Positions 39,377 through 43,624 of a stretch of 43,624 bases of DNA are shown here, piece by piece. Where the stretch lies: the IMG/VR virus record IMGVR_UViG_3300044814_000055, positions 1 through 43,624 of that record, one strand, 5' to 3'. The DNA comes from a virus. The position numbers and the translations under genes were made by a program. Under the pieces are notes generated by a model. The model ran no database searches. It saw nothing but the letters and a program-made list of their open reading frames with translations, and was not told the origin of the DNA. How positions within the stretch are numbered: the stretch's first letter is position 1; the number at the start of each line of letters is the position of its first letter.

Positions 39377-40246
39377 ATGAGCAACATCCTCTTCAAGCAG
39401 GGCAAACAAAACATCGGCAACAAGGCCGTCGCGTTCAACGCGGACACGTTCAAGGCCTCACTGCTGACGATGGCAACGGCCGCGGGAAAGATCGCGCTCA
39501 TCGCTTCGAGCACGAACGCGACCCCGATCGTTGCCACAACGTCCGGCGCGCACGGCTACTCGGTCGGCGACATTGTCGTCATCGGTGGCCATGTGACGAA
39601 TACGGCCCTCAACGGCACGTGGTACGTCAGCGCGGTCACGTCGACGACGCTCACGTTGCAGACGGTGCTCGACCAAGTCAACTCGACCGGCAACGGCGTC
39701 GGCGGGGCGACGGGCTGGATCATCGACATCACGACGGCCGCGGTCCTCAGCGATGTGTCGGCAAACTCCAACGGCACTGACGTGTCGCTCTCTGGCGTCA
39801 CCAACACGGGCGGCGTCATCAACGCGTCCGCCTGGACGTGGACCGGCCTGTCCGCGACGAAGTCGTGGGCCATCGGGGTCTACGATTCCACCGCGAGCAA
39901 CGACCTCATCGCGTGGATCGACGGCACCTTTCAGGTGTACGTCGTCACGCAAGCGGTCGCGACGAACACGGCAATCGCCGTGCAGCGACTCCCCGTGGTG
40001 CTGCCGAGCGCGCAAACGCTCGTCTTCTCCAACGGGCAAAGCGCAACGCTGAGCGCGCAGGCCAACGTGGGCGACACGTCGCTCGCGGTGACCTCGCTCG
40101 GCGGCACCGTGGCGCGTCAAGCGACTGCCGACGCGGGCCCCACGGGAACGGGCGCAACTGCGGCCGGCATCCCCATGACCCCTGGTGCGGGCGGCTCTCT
40201 CCAGTTCACGCCGGATTCGGGCGTCAATAAGCTCTTCGTCCTCTAA
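39377..40246 (+). CDS. virion (head fibre or tail) structural protein
   Basis: 289 aa. NILFKQGKQNIGNKAVAFNA at the start resembles the opening of many phage structural proteins (IGNK/KGKQ motif), followed by two Ig-like beta regions (HGYSVGDIVVIGG, WYVSAVTSTTLTLQTV). It ends GGSLQFTPDSGVNKLFVL. No enzymatic motif. Probably a fibre or decoration component expressed late. Confidence 0.65.
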   Translation: MSNILFKQGKQNIGNKAVAFNADTFKASLLTMATAAGKIALIASSTNATPIVATTSGAHGYSVGDIVVIGGHVTNTALNGTWYVSAVTSTTLTLQTVLDQVNSTGNGVGGATGWIIDITTAAVLSDVSANSNGTDVSLSGVTNTGGVINASAWTWTGLSATKSWAIGVYDSTASNDLIAWIDGTFQVYVVTQAVATNTAIAVQRLPVVLPSAQTLVFSNGQSATLSAQANVGDTSLAVTSLGGTVARQATADAGPTGTGATAAGIPMTPGAGGSLQFTPDSGVNKLFVL

Positions 40247-40252
40247 TCCCCG

Positions 40253-40642
40253 GTGACGGTAGCTCGCTCTTCCGGATTTCTCATCGGCACGTCCACGACT
40301 GCCGGCGATACAATTGCCAACAACGCGACCGACACGGGAACAGAGGTCGATGTCCTCGGAAACGACACGTCCGAGGGATGGGCGCATTTCTTTCTGTACT
40401 ACACGGGGACGGTGGCGGCGGGGACGATTGACGTATCGATCTTCTATTCGCAAGTGACGGGGAAGACCGCGCAAGATCAATCGGCCCTTATTGCCCAGGT
40501 GGTGCCCATCAACGGAAGCCAGAAGATCTACCTGGGAATGTTTCCGGTGAGCCGATACATGATTGGCCAGATCAAGAATAACGCCATCACCGCAAGTCTC
40601 ACAAACGCGGTCCTTGGGTACGAACTTTACAAAGAATCGTGA
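40253..40642 (+). CDS. beta-rich virion protein, 129 aa
   Basis: GTG start soon after the previous stop. Repetitive beta structure (FLIGTSTTAGDTIANN, GWAHFFLYYTGTVAAGTIDV, RYMIGQIKNNAITASLTNAV). It lies between two virion genes and resembles small head-fibre or tail-decoration proteins. Naming is by context. Confidence 0.6.
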   Translation: MTVARSSGFLIGTSTTAGDTIANNATDTGTEVDVLGNDTSEGWAHFFLYYTGTVAAGTIDVSIFYSQVTGKTAQDQSALIAQVVPINGSQKIYLGMFPVSRYMIGQIKNNAITASLTNAVLGYELYKES

Positions 40643-40656
40643 GATAGGAGGATCCC

Positions 40657-42975
40657 GTGATCCTCACACCCAGACGAAGACTCTGGTCGGCGGGCGGCTC
40701 GGTCGACACGACGAGCGGCAACCTCACGCTCGCCACATCTCCAGTCGACTATAGGTCCTTCACTTGGTGCGCGTGGATTCGCCGGACGGCGGCGCCCGCG
40801 GACTGGACCTTGATGTCGAACGACGACGGGGGCGGGAGGTTTACTCAGATCTCGCTCAATGGCGTGTCCGGTATAGCGCTCTATTCGACACTCGACAGCG
40901 GCGCGGCGCACACGATGACGACGCTCAATGCGGGTATCTGGTATTTCGCCGCGGTCACCTCGACGACGACGAAGGCGGTCGGGTACGCGGACTCGCGCCA
41001 GACGAGCGGCCTGTCGACGGCCACGGTGACGGGAGCTGCACTATCGAGCGGGGCCACCAAGCTCTGGATCTCCAACGACGGGTACGCGTCCGGAAACTTC
41101 CCCGGACAAATGGCTGGAGTGAAGATCTGGAACTACGCGCTGACCGCTCAGCAGGTGTACGCCGAATCGCTTCAGCTCTCGCCCGTCAGCAGTCGCGGTC
41201 TGGTCACGTATCTGCCGCTCAAGCAAGCCTCGGACGCAGCGCGGGACCTCATGCTCTTTGGTCGGACCTACACGACCGGGGGCACCCTTTCGACGGCGCT
41301 CTTCCACCCTCCGGTCCCGGAAGTCTTAGTCAAGAAGAGATACTCGTACCTGACTCAAAGTTCCGGCGCCGTCGCGACAGCCTACGGCATCGAGTCGGGC
41401 GAGTACTTCGGCGGGTTCGCATCGATCCCGCCGATCGTGGGCTCCGGGGCACCGAACCCAGAGACCGTGCCCTCTGGCGTCACGGTGCCATTCGCGGCCG
41501 CCGTCGGCGCGGGGATCCCGACCGCCGAGGTCGTGCCCTCGGGGGCCGCGGCCGGGGTCGCGACGGCATATGGGATTCTGACTGCCGAGGCATTGGGCGG
41601 TCCGTCGGACCTGGCTGCATCGTCTGTCGCCGGCGTACCGAGCTCGGAGCAGTTGGGCGCAGCAACTGCGGTTGCGCAGGTCGCGTCGTCCGGCGCCGCG
41701 ACGCTTGAGCAATCGGGCACGCCCAGCGTGATTGCGCAGGCCTCCTCGAGCGCGGCGAGCGCCGAGCAGAGCGGCGCTCCCGCAACGACTTTGCAAGGAA
41801 GCGCTCAGGGCGCGCCAAGCTCGGAAGTGGTGCCGTCGGGCGCGTCGCTTGGGGTCTCGGTGGCCTCCGCAGCGGGAATCCCGAACCCGGAGGTCGTGCC
41901 GTCCGGAACGGCGCAAGCGTCGGTTGCGGCCGCGGGAGTGCCCACGGGCGAGACCGTCGGCGCCGCGCTGGTCACGCCGCTCACCGTCGCCACCATTCCG
42001 ACGACGGAGCTCGTTACGTCAGGCGTCCTCCTTGCCCTTCTGACGGGCCAGGGCGCGGAGTCCAGGGAGAGCGGCGCGCCGACGGCCCTCGCTCTGGGGG
42101 CCGGCCAGGGCTCGCCGTCGGGCGAGGCTGTCTCCTCTGGCGCTGCGGTGCCCGTGACCGCAACGGCGGTCGGCGCGGGAATACCGTCGCTGGAGGCCTT
42201 CGGAACGTTCGTGGCGCTCGCCCTTGCCTCGAGCTCAGTGGCATCCGGCGAGCAGAGCGGCGCTCCGTCGCTCGCTCCTCGAGGAAGCGGCCATGGGATT
42301 CAGAGCGGCGAAGCCGCTGGTGCGGGAGCGGCCGTGGCCGTCGCGGCTACGGCGGTTGGTGGTGGCATCCCAAGCGCCGAGGTTGTGCCCTCAGGCTCCG
42401 TGCTATCGCTCGCGTCGTCCGCCGGAACACCATCCGTCGCCGACGCCGGCGGCCCAGCGCTCATGCTGGTAACCGCGGGGGCTGGACTTACCAGTGCGGA
42501 AGCGACTGGATCGCCATTCCTCGTGCCCATCATCGCCGGGGCGAGCTCGCCGACGCCGGAGGCTCCGGGCGCACCGTCGACGCGCCTCATCGCAACGGGA
42601 ACCGGCGCGCCATCGGGCGAGGTTCTCGGCTCCGCCATCGCGATCCCCGTCACGCTCGCTTCAGGCGCCGGCATCCCATCGCTCGAGCAGGTGGGCGCCG
42701 GTGTTGCCCAGGCGCTCGCGTCGGCCGCTGGGCTGCCATCGGGTGAAGCGCTCACCACGGGCCAGCTCGTCGCCCTCCTCCGCACCGCCGGTGTCGAGTC
42801 GTCCGAGCGTCTTGGCGCGGGCGCCGCTTCTCCCGTCGTTTCCTTCGTTGCCTTCGGTTCAGGGATCCCGAGCGGCGAGGTGGTCACGGGGGGCTACGTG
42901 TTTGTGTTCTTGGCGCCGCTACGCTTCGATCTCGACGAAGAGCTCGTCACCACCTTCGACCTCGACGACGAATGA
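40657..42975 (+). CDS. large fibre protein: LamG-like domain plus long degenerate repeat array
   Basis: 772 aa. Residues about 10-220 resemble a LamG/concanavalin jelly roll (SFTWCAWIRRT, GIWYFAAVTSTTTKAVGY, MAGVKIWNYALTAQQVYAES), a glycan-binding fold. From about 240 to 745 more than twenty imperfect units of 20-25 residues follow, with consensus A-G-I-P-S-x-E-x-x-G (GIPTAEVVPSG, GIPNPEVVPSG, GIPSLEAFG, GTPSVADAGG, GIPSGEVVTGG), a Gly/Ala/Ser/Val-rich fibre shaft. The end YVFVFLAPLRFDLDEEL is probably a tail-attachment peptide. Host recognition is likely. Confidence 0.75.
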   Translation: MILTPRRRLWSAGGSVDTTSGNLTLATSPVDYRSFTWCAWIRRTAAPADWTLMSNDDGGGRFTQISLNGVSGIALYSTLDSGAAHTMTTLNAGIWYFAAVTSTTTKAVGYADSRQTSGLSTATVTGAALSSGATKLWISNDGYASGNFPGQMAGVKIWNYALTAQQVYAESLQLSPVSSRGLVTYLPLKQASDAARDLMLFGRTYTTGGTLSTALFHPPVPEVLVKKRYSYLTQSSGAVATAYGIESGEYFGGFASIPPIVGSGAPNPETVPSGVTVPFAAAVGAGIPTAEVVPSGAAAGVATAYGILTAEALGGPSDLAASSVAGVPSSEQLGAATAVAQVASSGAATLEQSGTPSVIAQASSSAASAEQSGAPATTLQGSAQGAPSSEVVPSGASLGVSVASAAGIPNPEVVPSGTAQASVAAAGVPTGETVGAALVTPLTVATIPTTELVTSGVLLALLTGQGAESRESGAPTALALGAGQGSPSGEAVSSGAAVPVTATAVGAGIPSLEAFGTFVALALASSSVASGEQSGAPSLAPRGSGHGIQSGEAAGAGAAVAVAATAVGGGIPSAEVVPSGSVLSLASSAGTPSVADAGGPALMLVTAGAGLTSAEATGSPFLVPIIAGASSPTPEAPGAPSTRLIATGTGAPSGEVLGSAIAIPVTLASGAGIPSLEQVGAGVAQALASAAGLPSGEALTTGQLVALLRTAGVESSERLGAGAASPVVSFVAFGSGIPSGEVVTGGYVFVFLAPLRFDLDEELVTTFDLDDE
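41370..42890 (+). repeat. degenerate 60-75-bp coding repeats in the fibre gene
   Basis: More than twenty diverged copies encoding the AGIPSxExxG unit. Codon differences between units are extensive, so this is a protein-level repeat that has drifted at the DNA level. Confidence 0.7.
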
Positions 42976-43262
42976 ACCGAATCAAGCCAGGCAACGCCGT
43001 CGTTCTGCGCGCCAGAAGCATCAAGATGCTTGGCGTGCTGATTGATCCCCCGCCCATCACGGTCGTTTTGCATCTGCCCGACGGCACAACGCAGAGTGGA
43101 CCAGCGGTGCGCGACTCGCAGGGGGTCTATCACTGCGATCTCCCCGTGCCTCTTGGTACGCCCTCAGGCGTCGCCGTGCACCGATGGCAACTCACAGGGG
43201 CTGCAGTCGACGCCAACGCGCTCGCCGAGCGTAAGTTTATCGTGGACCCGCTAGCCTTTTAG
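42972..43262 (+). CDS. fibre-associated small protein, beta-rich
   Basis: 96 aa with an ATGA overlap to the fibre gene. NRIKPGNAVVLRARSIKMLG and PPPITVVLHLPDGTTQSGPA predict an Ig-like or OB-like strand domain. Coupled translation suggests it assembles with the large fibre protein, perhaps as an attachment or capping subunit. Confidence 0.65.
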   Translation: MNRIKPGNAVVLRARSIKMLGVLIDPPPITVVLHLPDGTTQSGPAVRDSQGVYHCDLPVPLGTPSGVAVHRWQLTGAAVDANALAERKFIVDPLAF

Positions 43263-43412
43263 GGCGCGGCCGAAGGTTGCTGAAGACGTCTTCGCCATCC
43301 TCCACAGGCACAACTTCCTGGCCGTCCACGTACACCTTTACGGGTGCATCCAGGCATGACGGGAGATCAGGGGCTATACCAAGGGTGTGTCAAGTCATAT
43401 CGCGCTCACTGA

Positions 43413-43610
43413 ATGTGCGCGAACCTGAGTTGCCCCACGTGCGGGTTCTCCTGGCGCATCGAATACACGACCGACTTGCCTGAAAAACACCAGGTCAGGG
43501 AATGGGGTCGCATGACGATGCTCTCGAAGAAGCAGCACGAGCAGCACTGCGGCCAGGCTCCCAAAGGTGGGCTCGTGCTTCGCGTCTCACCGCCCCACCT
43601 TCAACAGTAG
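43413..43610 (+). CDS. small zinc-binding protein upstream of the terminase
   Basis: 65 aa. CANLSCPTCGFSWRIEY gives a CPxC knuckle and KKQHEQHC supplies a further His/Cys pair, so a zinc site is likely. It is the last gene before the window end; if the genome is circular the small-terminase gene follows about 40 bases later, which would fit a role with packaging or DNA ends. Confidence 0.6.
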   Translation: MCANLSCPTCGFSWRIEYTTDLPEKHQVREWGRMTMLSKKQHEQHCGQAPKGGLVLRVSPPHLQQ

Positions 43611-43624
43611 GGGGAGCTTCTAGG

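Noticed and set aside
43237-43335. Minus-strand frame with protein-like sequence (VYVDGQEVVPVEDGEDVF) in the gap before the last gene
   Set aside because: The frame is open for about 50 codons but the protein-like part has no start with a convincing ribosome site. Apart from this, the 150-bp gap 43263-43412 shows nothing I can support.
1-43624. tRNA or rRNA genes, insertion sequences, direct terminal repeats
   Set aside because: I looked for cloverleaf-like stretches, transposase motifs and identical window ends and saw none; a tRNAscan and self-alignment would be needed to be certain.

Overview
The window looks like an essentially complete genome of a GC-rich, Mu-like contractile-tailed phage (myovirus), shown in a circularly permuted form. 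It opens with the terminase genes and closes inside the same rightward late operon, and I see no bacterial housekeeping genes, integrase or Mu-type transposase. The host is not shown. High GC, an XRE repressor, a sigma-region-4-like regulator and a DUF1906-type lysin would fit a high-GC bacterium, perhaps Myxococcota, but this is inference.

Layout. 0-25 kb (+) is the late region: terminases, a portal gene that alone is inverted, S49 protease/scaffold, decoration and gpT-like capsid proteins, connectors, sheath, tube, frameshifted tail chaperones, tape measure, baseplate (spike, gp25-like, J-like, tail protein I-like), fibres, then a lysis/host-interaction block (DUF1906 lysin, membrane proteins, papain-like protease, lipoprotein, lytic transglycosylase-like protein). 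25.0-26.1 kb (-) is a small operon with its own promoter and palindromic operator. 26.3-32.5 kb (-) is an early operon of 12 start/stop-coupled genes: small zinc-binding and membrane proteins, a YqaJ exonuclease, a RecT-like annealing protein, a 64-aa protein and a compact Cas12-like effector, followed 20 bp later by a CRISPR array. 32.5-32.9 kb is the control region, with two sigma70-type promoters sharing one operator and both apparently giving leaderless mRNAs. 32.9-38.7 kb (+) holds regulators, a DnaA-domain-IV protein, a C5-methyltransferase, a gene with an iteron-like cluster, and a RusA-like nuclease. 38.7-43.6 kb (+) holds more virion/fibre genes and leads back into the terminases.

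The main discovery is the phage-borne CRISPR system. The array has ten perfect 36-bp repeats plus one degenerate terminal repeat. There are no adaptation genes and no leader, so the array is probably expressed as the tail of the early operon. The 556-aa effector has a type V-like layout, but all three RuvC catalytic positions appear lost (Glu for Asp in RuvC-I, Pro for Glu in RuvC-II, and the zinc-finger/RuvC-III segment missing). It is probably an RNA-guided DNA binder rather than a nuclease. One spacer matches the phage's own gene at 7608-8312 in 36 of 39 positions, and two of the three differences are synonymous third-codon changes. That pattern fits a spacer aimed at a homologous gene of a related phage, in an array that a cleavage-dead effector lets the phage carry safely, or a self-regulatory target.
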